Both the position numbers and the translations under genes were made by a program. A model generated the notes under the pieces. The model did not search any database. It was not told the DNA's origin and saw nothing but the letters and a program-made list of their open reading frames with translations. Below are positions 12,081 through 24,475 of a DNA stretch of 64,000 nucleotides, piece after piece. The DNA is from Prunus persica (Eukaryota; Streptophyta; Magnoliopsida; Rosales; Rosaceae). The stretch covers positions 14,528,218 to 14,592,217 of the forward strand of contig NC_034014.1 in NCBI RefSeq assembly GCF_000346465.2. The letters are read 5' to 3'. The first letter of the stretch is position 1. Each line of letters begins with the position of its first letter.

Positions 12081-12445
12081 AAGATCAGGTCTACCCTTTA
12101 GTGTACTTGCTTCGACACTAGCACTAATCCTACCTGTTGCAACTGCAAGTGTAGAGCGAGTATTTTCTGCTATGAATATTGTGAAGAATTAGTTACACAA
12201 TCGAATGAGGGATTTGTGGATGAATGATTGCTTGGTTGCATATATTGAGAAGACATTTTTAATAGTGTAGATGATGAGGTTGTTATGCACCGATTTCAAA
12301 ATATGAAAACTCGTCGAGGACAATTATGATTGTAATGAATAGACAATATGATTTTTGATTTTTTGATGTCTTGTGAGTTTAAAGTTTTTGTTATTTATAT
12401 TTTGTGAGAGGCTGCCAAACACATGAACTTCTAGCTTTGCCACTA
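9193..12445 (+). pseudogene. hAT-type transposase (DUF4371 / TTF-type, C-terminal hAT dimerisation), split by a solo LTR
   Basis: The frame covers RVHDESENSNNQGNFL (DUF4371 start), DESCDMSLKEQRAIVL (RNase H-like core), MRGEFSGLKTLI, and YVHYFSHQLQLAMAKK before the interruption. After it come KAQLITNLHHYRVDLFV, RELNDRFNEKNIELLLRM and finally ATASVERVFSAMNIVKN plus RMRDLWMNDCLVAYIE, the hAT dimerisation motif. A solo LTR occupies 10295-11657. A poly(A) run at 12051-12078, several stops and a frameshift at the very start (about 9205) make it inactive. The N-terminal zinc-finger part is absent: the copy is truncated where it meets the integrase fragment. The right end near 12445 (CTTTGCCACTAG) looks like a hAT terminus. 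Confidence 0.85.
10295..11657 (+). mobile_element. Solo LTR of a Tat/Athila-like gypsy element, inserted in the hAT gene
   Basis: 1363 bp from TGATAAGTCATATATT to ACTCAACA, flanked by a perfect 5-bp target duplication AGCAT (10290-10294 and 11658-11662). Removing the LTR and one duplicate restores a continuous hAT reading frame across the site, which confirms both ends. It contains the LTR-end signature GGTCCAATCGGTCCCTGTGG near 11577 and ordered landmarks shared with the LTR at 3377-4745. No internal sequence or second LTR is present, so it arose by LTR-LTR recombination. Confidence 0.93.
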
Positions 12446-13063
12446 GGAGCTAGGGTTTGGGGAAGAGGATGAGAGTTGATGGTGTTCATTTGAAGAGAGA
12501 AAAAGAAAGAGAGATGGATTTAGTGAAGAACGTGGGGTATGATGGAGATGAATTTTTATTTTTACTTTATAAATAAATAAATATAATTATATTAAACTTC
12601 ATATTAAATATGAATTTTTTTAATTAAACAAACTTATGGAATTGAAGCATGTGACTGAATTTGTTAACTACTGCAAATATGGTGACGAAAATAGGAAAAT
12701 TGAAATCACGGTGACCAAATTTGATTTCGAGCCAAACCTCAGTGACAAAAAATGTAATTAACCCTTTTTTTTTTTTTTTAGTTTTATGTTATTTTATCAT
12801 ATTATATATATATATATAATTATTTAGAGATTGGTTAGTGGGTGGGTCCCACCATGGACAGGTCAGCAGTTAACGTCTGACCAAAAGGTCAACTTAATGA
12901 AAATTTTAAATTGGTCAGATTTTAAAACCATGTGATGTAAATTGATGAAATTGAAACCCGGAGACCCATATTGAGAATGACCTTAAATTAAGACATTCCT
13001 AAAATTTTCCCAACTAATAAAAGAGTTGGAAGACCAAGCTACATAAATGCATATATACTTAAC
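12446..13063. other. Intergenic sequence, AT-rich
   Basis: No coding frame. Contains a T run near 12765-12779 followed by an AT dinucleotide stretch (about 12803-12817). Nothing else recognised. Confidence 0.4.
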
Positions 13064-13071
13064 AAAGTTAT

Positions 13072-13760
13072 TAGGGGTGGCATTTTAGACCCAAAAACCG
13101 TAAAAACCAACCGAGATATTACTACATCGGAACCGAACAAGCGGGAAAACCGATCGCAATTTGCAGTTTGAGGAATCGCACCGCAATTGTAGCAGCGGTG
13201 GCGGTTTGGAAAATACCAAGTTTGTGGTTACCGCAAACAGCAAATAGTTTTTAATTAATAATAAAAATATATTTAATTAAGGTTGTAGCTTTAATTAATT
13301 TTGCATTGCATTTTTCTTTTAGGTTGTAACTTTAATTAAGGTTGTGAGTTTATTAAGCTTGAACTATACTTGAACTCAAAAGACTTCAAAAGGATGCTTG
13401 AACTAGGATTACAAAAGTATGCTTGAGGTTGTGAATTTATTTCTTTAGGTTGTGAATTTATTTCTTTAGGTTAAAGTATGTTTGAACTCAAAAGACTTCA
13501 AAAGAAGTATCAAAACTAGGCCTACAAAAGTATGGAAGATTGAATTTTTATGACACAAAAAAAATCCAACTTAAAAGACCTAAAATTGTCTAATTTAGGC
13601 CCATAATATCCCAATCGGTTTAACCGTTAATTTACGGTAACCAACCAAAATTGCGATTTACAACAAAACGCGGTCAGTTTGCAGCTTCAAAAAGTACCAA
13701 ACCGCAAATAGTCGGTCGGTTTGCAGTTTGGCCAAAAAATTGTTACCGCAACCACCCGTA
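13072..13760. mobile_element. Non-autonomous hAT element (689 bp) with 8-bp target duplication
   Basis: Ends TAGGGGTGG and CCACCCGTA (inverted, one mismatch), flanked by a perfect 8-bp duplication AAAGTTAT (13064-13071 and 13761-13768). Subterminal regions are rich in short GCGGTTTG, ACCGCAA and GGTTTGCAG motifs on both sides, probably transposase binding sites. The interior is AT-rich and non-coding, with a repeated 'CTTTAGGTTGTGAATTTATT' segment near 13430-13470. Confidence 0.93.
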
Positions 13761-13768
13761 AAAGTTAT

Positions 13769-15083
13769 ATACTAATTTCTATTGGATAGTATTTATCCAT
13801 AATATTATAAGGCATTTCATGTTGTTCCGAATAAATAGTCTAACTAAGTTATATTGTGTTTGATGTTGTTGCAGATAACATCAGATCAGTCTATTTTTAT
13901 AAAAAAAATCTTTGATAATTTAAGTGGAAATTGAAATTCAAATGACATGAAATTTTTTTGGGTAAGATTAATATGACAAGATTTGTTTTTCAATTATTTT
14001 TGTAGTATCTCATAAAAATTCCAACATACCCACTCACGTTAATAAAAACAGTACCAAATAATGTATAATTCAAAGTGATCATGCATTAATTAGATGTTTA
14101 GCAATATAAATAATCATGCATTACACAATACTACATATAAAATTGGAATAATACAACAATAAGTAGAAGTCTGCACATGACCAATGACTATAGAATACAA
14201 TCCCACTTGCATAAACTTGATTAGAACCAATTTCCTGTGCAGACATATGATTATAAGTTGGCTTTTTATTATCTCAGAATTAGATTATTGCGAAGGCCTG
14301 TTTGGGTCATTACGTGCTCACATGTCCTTAAGTTTGTCTTACACTCTGTCCGACGCAGCAACCTTATTAGGTCATCACATATGTCACTTTGTATATGAGG
14401 ACTTGTAATAATTAGTAAGTTCAATCTAACCTAATTTCTACAAAAATTTAATAAAAAATGAAATATATAAAGAAGAGAGAAGAAGCAAGAAGAAGCATAT
14501 TGGAGAGAGTATGAAAAAGAGAGAGAGTGAGAGATAGATAACTGGAGAAGAGTGAAGAGAATAACTTGTGAAGAAGATAGCAGAGAAGAACCTTAGGGAG
14601 AAGAAGGTGAAAAAAGTGTCTAATTTTTCTCGTAGAACGCGTGTTCTTTTTTCCTAGCCATATATTTAAGTGTGTATTATCTAAACGGGGGTATGTGAGT
14701 TGTATTAGTTAATCAGGTAAGGAGAGTATTAAAAGCCCAACCCATTTAAAATAGTCAAGTAATTACATAATACAAGTTGCCACCAAACAACTGACATAGA
14801 CTATTTACTCCTATCCAGAGTCTAATACGGTATATTCCCGAAAAAAAGAAGTTTAATACGGTATATCAAACGAGCCCTTAACGTTATATTACGTACGTAT
14901 AGAGTACTAACAAGTTTAACTCTTTTTGTCTGTGCTAAATTAAAAAGGATTAAAAACATTCATAATAAAAAAGTTCAACAAATGACTACGAAAATTTGGC
15001 CTCACATTCATTGAGGAGAAAAAAATTAATGAAAAGTTATTGCGCCCTAAGTACCCGATGAGTTCCTTGTTTAAACAAGAAGG
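13769..15083. other. Intergenic sequence; possible MITE at about 14295-14880
   Basis: No gene. GGCCTGTTTGGGTC at 14295 and CAAACGAGCCCTTAA near 14867 are imperfect inverted ends of the common plant 'GGCTCGTTTGG' MITE type, about 585 bp apart, with GA-rich sequence between (14470-14620). A convincing target duplication was not found, so the element is tentative. Confidence 0.35.
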
Positions 15084-15091
15084 GTGGAGAT

Positions 15092-15671
15092 TAGGGGTGG
15101 GCGCGGTCCGGTTCTCACCTCAAACCGGAATCGAAACCGGTATTATTTAACCGGTCCGGTTCGGTCCGGTTTAGGCAAAAAAAATTTCAAAAACCGGCCG
15201 GTTCGGTTCTAACCGGTTTCGGTCCGGTTCTGACCGGTTCCGGTTTTGAACCGGATTATTAATTTATTATTTTTTTAATTTTTTTTAAAAAAAAAATTTT
15301 TTTTAAAATTTTTTTAATAAAAAAATTATAATAAATAACTTATTTTTTTAGCTTAAAAATGAACAAATAATCCAATTCATACATTTAGAAATTTTTTGAA
15401 GTTGAACTTGGAAAATTAGTGATTATAGAAGTTAAAAAATGGCATTAGATTTTAAAATTTTGTAAAACTATAAATATAAAATATATGACCGGTCCGGTTC
15501 GGTCCGGTCCGGTGTGGAGAGATGTAAAACCAGAACCGGAACCGGTTGGAACCGGTTCGGTCCGGTTCCGGTCCGGTTTGTTGACTTTTTTGGTCAACCG
15601 GTTTTTTTTCCGGTTTTTTTTCACCGGTTCGGTTCGGTGTTCCGGTTTTCCGGTCCCGATGCCCACCCCTA
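15092..15671. mobile_element. Non-autonomous hAT element (580 bp) with CCGGTTCGG subterminal repeats
   Basis: Ends TAGGGGTGGGC and GCCCACCCCTA are perfect inverted repeats, flanked by a perfect 8-bp duplication GTGGAGAT (15084-15091 and 15672-15679). Both subterminal regions are saturated with CCGGTTCGGTCCGG-type motifs in both orientations. The centre is poly(A/T) and non-coding; open frames across the CCGG repeats are artefacts of the repeat. It lies about 350 bp upstream of the probable first exon of the CCCH zinc-finger gene. Confidence 0.95.
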
Positions 15672-16019
15672 GTGGAGATGGTAACAACATATCCGACTCC
15701 AACCCGTGCAGTTGCCAACCCCAGGTCGATTAGCCGATCAAGGTTTGTAAATGTCAGAACCCAATTCTATCTTGTAACTCATATACCAATAGAGATTCCT
15801 ATCAGTAAACTGGGCCAGCTTGTCCCGTTTCGCATTATGTGGGTCGTTTTGTCTTGTTGGGCTTCGAACATAGTTATGTTCTGTTTTTCAATATCCCAAA
15901 GAATGGCTCCTTTAAGTGGGCCCACGGGAAAAATCATCAGGGCAAAACTCAGTATAAGCGAAAGATTGATTTGTCTGTAGACTCTGTAGCATTATAGAGT
16001 GGGTTGATTGGCATAAAAA

Positions 16020-16201
16020 ATCTCTCATTCACTCCCCCGTCTCTGTTCCTGTTCCTGTTCCTGTTCTTGTTCCCGCACTCTCTCTCTCTCTCTCTGTCGC
16101 TCTCGACACACTCTCTTTGGGGAAAGGGTAAATTCAGATATGGCGAAGTCACACAGACGGAGGTCATCTCTCAACGCACTCTAGGTTTTCTCTAAATTTC
16201 C
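16020..16201 (+). other. Probable non-coding first exon (5' leader) of the CCCH zinc-finger gene, with small uORF
   Basis: A TTCCTG hexamer repeat (16039-16073) and a CT run (16076-16096), typical of plant 5' leaders, are followed by a 14-codon upstream ORF (ATG at 16140, stop TAG at 16182-16184; MAKSHRRRSSLNAL) and a strong donor TTTCC|GTAAGTAC at 16201/16202. A matching acceptor (TTTATTTCTCAG) ends at 21075, 45 bases before the coding start. The link across a 4.87-kb intron is inferred from signals only; a separate short transcript is the alternative. Confidence 0.45.
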
Positions 16202-19200
16202 GTAAGTACTCTCATCCTACCCCATTCTTTTTCTTCTTCTTCTTCTTCTTCTTCTCACAATAGTCACCGTACAAATCCATGTAAATTCTTTACTTAGGGT
16301 TTCTTGGTTGTTTATGTTCTTGCTTATGTTTCTGTATTTTTCTTGAACTCGATGCGTATGGTTATTGTTGAACTCAAGTGAATAGGGCCTTTCTAGGTTT
16401 ACTAGAGCTCAAGAGTTAGATTCATACTTTGCTTTATGGCTGCTTTAAGCTCGCGTTTCTTTGTTAGATTACTTGAGAATTGTAATCTTTTAATTGGGTT
16501 TATTGTATCATAGAGAAATTTTAGATTTGATACCCTAGAGTAAAGCTTCTAACTTTGTGTGTATGACTTTAAGCTCTAGTAATCGCTCAATTATTCTCAA
16601 GTAATTGGTGTAGGTCAATGGGTTCGTTTGAAAAGTTAAGTTGACTCGGGCTTTTCATAAATACTTTTTAGTTGTATGCAATGTTGTTGAGAGGTACGAT
16701 GAGTTTAATTTGTATTGATTCTGTTTTTTTTGGTGTGGTTAAATTTTGTTGTTTTTCTGTTAGTGTTCTAGTCTTGTATAATACCATTGATAAGTTAGTT
16801 TCTACTAGTTGGAACAAACTCATATGAGTGTATTATGTTCTTAGCCAAATAATATTTTTAAAAAGGATATATAACAGAGGAGAAGAGATCTCTGTATGCT
16901 TTTTTAAAAATTTTAAATTGTATTTTGGTTCAATTGATATATGTTGTCTTGGAAAATGTGAAGGAGAGAAGTGGAGGGTTTTTTTAATAGGACCGGATAG
17001 GAGTTAGGGGAGGCTTATTTATTATGACCGCTTTTTGGTATCTGGCTATTACCCTATTATGGATAATTTGTTCATATTCTGATTTTATTCCTTGCTCTTT
17101 CATTCTTTTCTGCTTATATTCTCTCTCGCTCTCTCTTTCCAGTAGGCTAGTTAACTTGATAGATAACGCTAGTGTGTGGTGTAGATCTATGTAACTCAAT
17201 AAGAGTACATTTACCTGAGTGCTAATATCTAGTATAATTTTCTGCAGTACTTTCATGAGGTCACTGCATGGAGGGATTGCCAATTTCATGCAAAAGTAAC
17301 TGGTTGCAATTGCATCCTTCCACAAGAGCCAAATTGGATATTAGTACAAATTATTGGATAAATTCTTAGACTGGAAGTTGCTCTGAAAGGGTTTGAAAAT
17401 AGCAAAATAGAATTACTTCGTAGTGCAAGAAGTTAGAAGAGAGTGCATCAACCTTCAACTTTGATGTCCTTGATGCTAAATTTTGATCAGTGGTATGATG
17501 AAGTGAGGGAGGAACCTGAAAAGGCATAATTATTGAAAGATTACAGCCTTCATATGTTGAATCTATGGATAGGAATAAGTGTTAATTGAAGAAGTTTCTG
17601 CATATTTGGTTGATCAAAATATCAGGAGCACAAGTGATGTTATATCTGGACTCAGGCTTCAAAAGCTTTGAAAAGTTGAGAGCTTGTGTCTTCGAAGTTG
17701 AGCATATGTGGCTGGTCAGTGAAATCGCTTGACATAGTTGTTTTGTATATCTAGATATTACAACATGATGACTGAAGTTGATGAGAGATATTGGCATTTT
17801 TTGGAAATACATTTTGTGTCAATACTTGAAATTCGGGTGTTTTCATATGAAGTCTCAAAGATATTTAGGTCATTGTTGTGGCTGTTGATATCATTCTAAC
17901 AACATGGAGTTTTCCTTCCTGTACAAGATCCTATATGTAGAATAATCTTCAGTAGTGGTGTCTTGTGGAGTTGTGAGCCAATTTTTCAAGGCGGACTTGT
18001 GAAATGCTATTATGTCAATAATTTCTGTACTTTTCCATGTCTACTAGATGTATCTTCCCCCAATTTAGATTCAATGATGATTCTGTTGGGCTCTTTTCTT
18101 TTTTTGTTTGATCATTTGACCTTTATATTGTTAAATGCCTTTTCAAGACAATTTAATTTATTAGTTTGCTAGTCCAAATGAGCCTCTTCTATACTGAGGA
18201 TTGTCTGTCAATATTGTTCTTTATGTCATGTTGATGTTTCTTAGAAGGTATTAACATATTCTTGATTATCCTATATTTGACCAATTGGTGAAAAGTCATT
18301 AATCTTGATCCAATAGATGGAACTGTAATTGGAAACCACGACATCTCATGTTAGTTTCATGCCACTAACTCATTTAAGTTGGAGCTCTTTCCCTTGATTA
18401 AAAAATATATATTTGAAAGATCCTGGATTAAGCATAGATGCACCTGAAGGATCTTTAAATAAATAGTCGCTTCTATTTGTTTTTGTGAGACCATCAGGGT
18501 TGGATAAGGCTATGTCCAAATTGAAAAGTTCCAAAAGTTGATGGCATGTACTGCCAGCAATTGGTAATCTATTAGCATAAATGTTTGTCTGACTTCTCTG
18601 TTGGAATTGACTGCATGCAATTGGCATCACCCCTAATATAAGACATAAAAGTCCAATTGCATTTAGACAACCCTAGCTTGATTCATCTTCCCGTTCACTA
18701 ATTACATTCAATGTGTGCAAATATGTAAGCTACCACTCATGTTTGCTTCTATTCCATGGTTTTAGATCTCAAAGCATCTTTATGAGCTGCTAAGGTATGA
18801 TAAACTATGAAAGCTTCTTTGAGAGGAAGAATTGCTATACCACATATGAACCCAAAAAAGTTTTCCTCAATCCCCTATTGTCAAAATCAGTGTTTTGGAA
18901 ACTGCTCGGGTGGCATATACTTCAGGTGCGAGGTGTACAATCTGCAACTGAAGCAGCGCTAATGGTGGCTGAATAGTATGCCTTGCAAATAAGACGACTC
19001 CTACATGCCCTAATTTTGTCTTCCCGATGTTTTCAAAATTAAACCTCACCATTTTGTAAAGTTGTATGTGTTCCTTTAAATGAAACAAAATGTTTCATTA
19101 AAGGCTGATATTTTAAAAGGAGCGGTACCATTTTGTTCTCGAGGGCTGATTTTCTAAAGCAAAATGCAGTCGTTTTTTTATGCTGTGCAACCCCACAAAC

Positions 19201-21075
19201 TCCTTCTTCCCCTTCCACCGGATACAATCCAGCTCCAAGTCAGATTTCCTAGACCCTAATTCTCCTCCCAAAACACGCAAGCTAGTGTCCCCAAGTCCCT
19301 CTTCATATCTCATTCTCTTTTTGTCATGCCACCTTCATACCGCATTCTCTATCTCTTTCCTCCTTGGCACGACAACAAAGAGTAGCTCATGTTGTAATAC
19401 TTGTAATTTTTATATCTTTTAATTAAAACAATTAAACCTGTAAGGCTTACACCTTAACGTCTCAAGGCTTAGGCTCAGCCTTGTCGGACCAAAAAGCTTT
19501 AGAAAACATTGGCGAAAATAATTAAGCTTGGTTTACTTGGATTCTACCCCCTGGAAACTTTAAATAAAATTATTTCTTTTAAAGGAAAGAAGTTTGGGAA
19601 ATTAACTTAAACATCAAGAAGTACTTGTGCTTGATATAAAGAATGAGTAAGTACGTGTGACTATCTCCTGCAACTCTGTTGGCTAGCCACTGTAATCATC
19701 TTCATATTTATTCCTCACCATGGTCCTGTGCAGAGCATTCACTCTCCCTTGTATTGTACCACAACCCTCTTTTCTTGAAAGTATATAGCTTCCTGATACC
19801 CAAACCAACATTTTGGTGGAGGGAGTGTATGGATCAAACCCACCAGATTGTAGTTTACTTCATCTTCTAGTCCAGTTCTAGTTTTTTTTTTTTTTTCCTA
19901 ACCACATAACTCGAAATGATAGAGGGAAAGCTAGACGATACACTACTGTTTTGGACAAATTGTATTTTATGTACAACGTGATAAACTACAACCTTGGAGG
20001 AATAACTGCAAGTATTATGGTGCATAGCCATACGGAATGGTGATAATATTTTGAAGTTTTTAATGTATGTCTTCAAACATTTGAGATTAAACTTCATATC
20101 ATATTACGTGTTCCTTGGATATTAGAATACAACAATTTAAGCATAGAAAACAAGATAATTATCAACAAAAACATGAGGGGTATGGCCTGTTTGCCTGTTC
20201 TGATAAAGGGGAATGCGAGTAATTAAATTAATGGAAGTTACCACTTTAGATCTTAGATAACCATAATTTATATATATTTTAACATACAAGGCTCTTTATT
20301 GTTGGGTGCTAACTAAACTACACTAAGCTTTGCTTATCTGACACAAATGCGTGACATATCTCAATATGGCTGCCCAGCTGTATAGTTGAGGAATCCCATG
20401 CGGTAAGTTGATCAGTATATGTATGTCATCATCATTATCATCCTTGTCTTTGTCTCATTCTTAAGAGCTGGCCACATTTATTCGAGAAAAACTTGTGTAC
20501 AGACTTCACATCACATGCTTAGTGGCCGGCACTATCCAGTTAAAACATAACGTGTTTTTATAAATAAAGGGTGTATAAAGGTGTAGTAGAACTTATTACA
20601 AATGTTATGTTTGACTTGATAATGCATGCCACTCAGCCTGCCACGTGACAAGGAAGTCCCCACTCAAGTTTTTCTCCATTTGTTTGTGTATTACATTCTT
20701 TTCTACTATACACTGTACACATATCTCCTGTTGACACAGACGTGTATAGATCTTTCATAAATGGTATATCTTCTGCATCCTTATTATTCCATTAGATTTT
20801 CAATCTAATTGAAGTGTGGTTTTATTTCAAGTGTTATTTAAGTTGAACTGAAAGAAGCTGATCATCTATCTTGTTAGTCCTGCTTATAGTTAATGGTGTA
20901 GAATGTTGTGTTTTCTTTTTCATTTTATTGTTTCACATTTATTTTTATCTTGCTTTGTAACACAAAGAAAATTTCACTATATTTTTAAACAAACTTTAAA
21001 AGATACTAAGAAAGCAAAGAAGCGAAGAGTGATCAGCAAATTTTATTGAGATTGATTGAGTTTTTTATTTCTCAG
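16202..21075 (+). other. Probable long leader intron or intergenic region upstream of CCCH gene
   Basis: No protein-coding frame with a recognisable domain in nearly 4.9 kb. Composition is T-rich on the plus strand, as in plant introns. A repeat-like block at about 18880-19515 begins AGTGTTTTGGAAACTGC and ends GCTTTAGAAAACATTGG and may be a degenerate element. If the leader exon at 16.1 kb belongs to this gene the whole stretch is intron; otherwise the promoter would lie in the last kilobase. Confidence 0.4.
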
Positions 21076-21120
21076 ATTCTATCGATCCTCAGTAAGTGAA
21101 GCTTGTTGTTTTAAGGAGAA

Positions 21121-24100
21121 ATGAGTAGAAGCAGCAGAAAACGCTCTTCTAAATGGGATTTGGCAGAAGAGCCTCAATTTGAAGATGCGAATGTACAAGA
21201 CAATGGTTGGATGGGAAAGCCAGGTAGGCCATTTCATCATAAAGAATCTGGACGAGAGTGGCTTTCTTCAGAGCTTGCTGGTAGTAATGGTTCAAAATGG
21301 TCTGGTTTAGAGACAAATGACATGCAGAGATCTAAGCACGATTTGGGACTTGCATCCAGGGAACCTTTGCCTGGAAGCAGAGGTTCACATAAGATTGAGA
21401 GCATCAATAAGGGCAGCAACAGATACATGGATGACTCTATGGTGTGGGATGGAGATGGAAATTGCAGCACGAGGATGTCTCCTGGTCTTGATGAGTGGAG
21501 ACAACATCATAGTCGGTCCCCAAAAAGTGGTTGGAGCAGGTCACTGAGGTAGATCTTTTTACTCATATTGTCAATTCTGACTCACATGTTTCCTTATGTT
21601 AGTATGTAACCTAGATAGCAATTATTAATGTATGTAACTGCTTCCGTATATGGACTTGTACTCTGTCCTAAAGTAGAGTGACATACACAAGCCCTTCTCC
21701 CCTTTGCAGAGCATGCAATTATGTGCCTTACACATGAATATATATATATAAATTTTTTTTTTTCCTGCCCAACTTATATACAGTATTGTTTGAATAACTC
21801 TTGTGTAGCACAAATTCATGATTTATGAGATTTGCTGCTAGAGATTTCCCACAATTATTTCTTCACTTGAATCTTCTGTTTTTGGAGTTATAACAGTATC
21901 AATGTGTTATCTGAAGAACAATTTTCCTTCTTTCTCCTAGCAGGGTGCAGAATTTGGTTAACTTGTCTTTCTGTTGGTGAATGTTATGTGCAGGGGTAGG
22001 AGTAGAAGCTGGAGCAGGAGCAGGAGTAGGAGCCAGAGCTGGAGCAGGAGCCCTGATCGTGGCTATAGGCGGGAATCAGTTTTCCTTGATAGAAATAGAA
22101 GCAGGTCAGGAGTTTCAGCTCAATTGTGCAAAGATTTTACGGCTGGGAGATGCAGGAGAGCTAGTGATTGTCAATTTCTTCATGAGGGTAGTTCCAATTA
22201 TGATGATAGCTGGGATAGTAGACACAGGAAAGGTGGTGCTTCAAAATACTCCCCTGATACCGGGGACTACCCATTGAAGAGCGGAAGATCTTCTGTGTAT
22301 TGTACTGATTTTGCAAAAGGGAAGTGCCGGAGAGGGTCATCTTGCAAGTTTGATCACCACCGTGCTTCTGATGGATACAGTAAAGGTTCTATGAATGAAA
22401 GGGAAAATGAAAGAAGGAAAAGAGATGCTTCTACAGAGCGAGGTGCCGACCGTGTACCGCACAGGAGCGGCGATATTCCTTGTAAATTTTTTGCTGCGGG
22501 AAATTGTCGTAATAAAAAGTATTGTCGATTTTCTCATCATATCCAAGCACGTGCTAGTCCTGAAAGAAAGTCTCGGGATGGTCGGTGGGGTCTGTCAGAT
22601 GCAGGCCCAGCATGGGATGGTCCAAGATGGAGTGATACTGTGGCTCTGTCAGATGCCGCAAAGTTGACTGCAGATAATAACGGAAATATTAGCGTGCCAG
22701 AGCTAAGGCCTAGTGCTTGGTCTATGGATGATAATAGATGGGGGCATGGTCTGAACAATGATAACCAAAAATGTGCCGACCCAAGTGTTACTCATGAAGC
22801 AGCCCAGAGGAATGAGAAGGATACACATCTGTGGAAGGAAGATAATGTGGGTGCTCATGTGGGCCTTCCTAAATCAAGAGATACTGAAAAATGGCTTGGT
22901 GACATGTCTCCTGATTGGAATTATACGATACAATCTTCCAACCATGTTGGAAAAGAAGAGCATAGTGGCAATGCTCTAGGTTCAGAACCTTCAAGTCAGG
23001 TGCATGGTGCTGCTTCAATTATGCAACCAATGATAGCTGAAAGATCTAATTTTCTGCAGAACAAGGATATGAGGGAAGATGGTGCTATTCCCTTGCCATA
23101 CGATGATAGGAATCCAATTGAAAAAAGTGCTAGTTCCCGCAATGACCTGAATGTTTCTGCAAATATCATGCCCCGCCAAAGCTTTGACAATAGTGGCCAG
23201 AGTTCAAGTGCTTTTCCTTTTTCAGGATTAAGCACAGTTAGACAAGGTCAAACTCTGATCCCAACTCATCCTCAAGGAGGAATTGTAAAAAGTCCACAAG
23301 ATACACTTTCCTCAGAGAGTAAATCTGTCATCAAGTTAGATATAGGGGATGCAAAAACATCACTAGAAACATCACTAGTTACTGGAATTCCTCAAGTTCC
23401 AAATGTTGTAGGTGATAAAGAGCTTGTGCAACTTACCAATCTTTCAGCATCTCTGGCTCAGTTTCTTGGAAATCACCAGCAGCATTCACAGTTTTATGCT
23501 GTGTTAAATTCTCATAATGCTCCACCTCCCCTTGCCAAATCTGAAGGATCTTCTGAGCAGCTTTCAGCAGCAGCTATTCAGCCGGATCCAGTCATATCTG
23601 AGAAGCCGTATGATCCTATACAGGATAGTAGAGAACTTAGAAACAGCAACAATCCTGTGTTTCTTCTGCCTAATAATGCTGAAAAAACACGTGTTGATGG
23701 AAAAGTTGACAAACCATCAAATGTCGTATCTCCATCATCTTTTCCTAGTGGAGCAAATGGTAACGATTATCTTCAGGCTCATAATTCAGTAGAACCTAAA
23801 CAAAAGAACTGCCAGTTAAGTCAGCTGGAGCCTCTTGCAAAATCTGAGATTGTCAAGGGAAATAGTGAATTTGGGGCTCAGGAAAGCAAGAATGTAAAAG
23901 AAGAAAGCAAGTCCCCGGATATTGGCCCCTTGGAGGGCACAGAAAAAGATGGGGCTGAAGAAGGCAAGAAATCAAAGGAAGTGAAGGGGAGCCGTGCATT
24001 TAAATTTGCTCTTGTGGAGTTTGTTAAGGACCTTTTAAAACCGACATGGAAAGAAGGTCAAATCAACAAAGATGCTTACAAAACTATCGTGAAGAAAGTG

Positions 24101-24395
24101 GTTGATAAAGTGACCAGTACCATGCAGGGGGCTAATATTCCCCAGACACAAGAGAAGATTGATCATTACCTGTCATTTTCAAAACCGAAGCTTACTAAAC
24201 TTGTACAGGTGAGTGCTGATATGCTCAGATGTTTTCGACTTTAGTGGAGGATATGTTTGGCATCAATTCTCGTAATAATTAATTAATTATCCATCCTTTT
24301 CTTCAAGATTTTCATGTGCCCTTAATTCCTTTTTTCCCCCTACAAGTGAGATAGAAAATAAAAATAAAGTACTGTAGTGTGCATTCTCATCATCA

Positions 24396-24475
<80 letters not shown>

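Noticed and set aside
15445..15733. ORFs with PEPEPVGTG and NRTEP repeats
   Set aside because: Produced by the CCGGTTCGG subterminal repeats of the short hAT element.
21981..22758. Secondary-frame ORFs inside exon 2 of the CCCH gene
   Set aside because: Overlap the well-supported zinc-finger frame and have no homology.
24399..24475. ATT run as a functional element
   Set aside because: A simple intronic microsatellite; no other signal.
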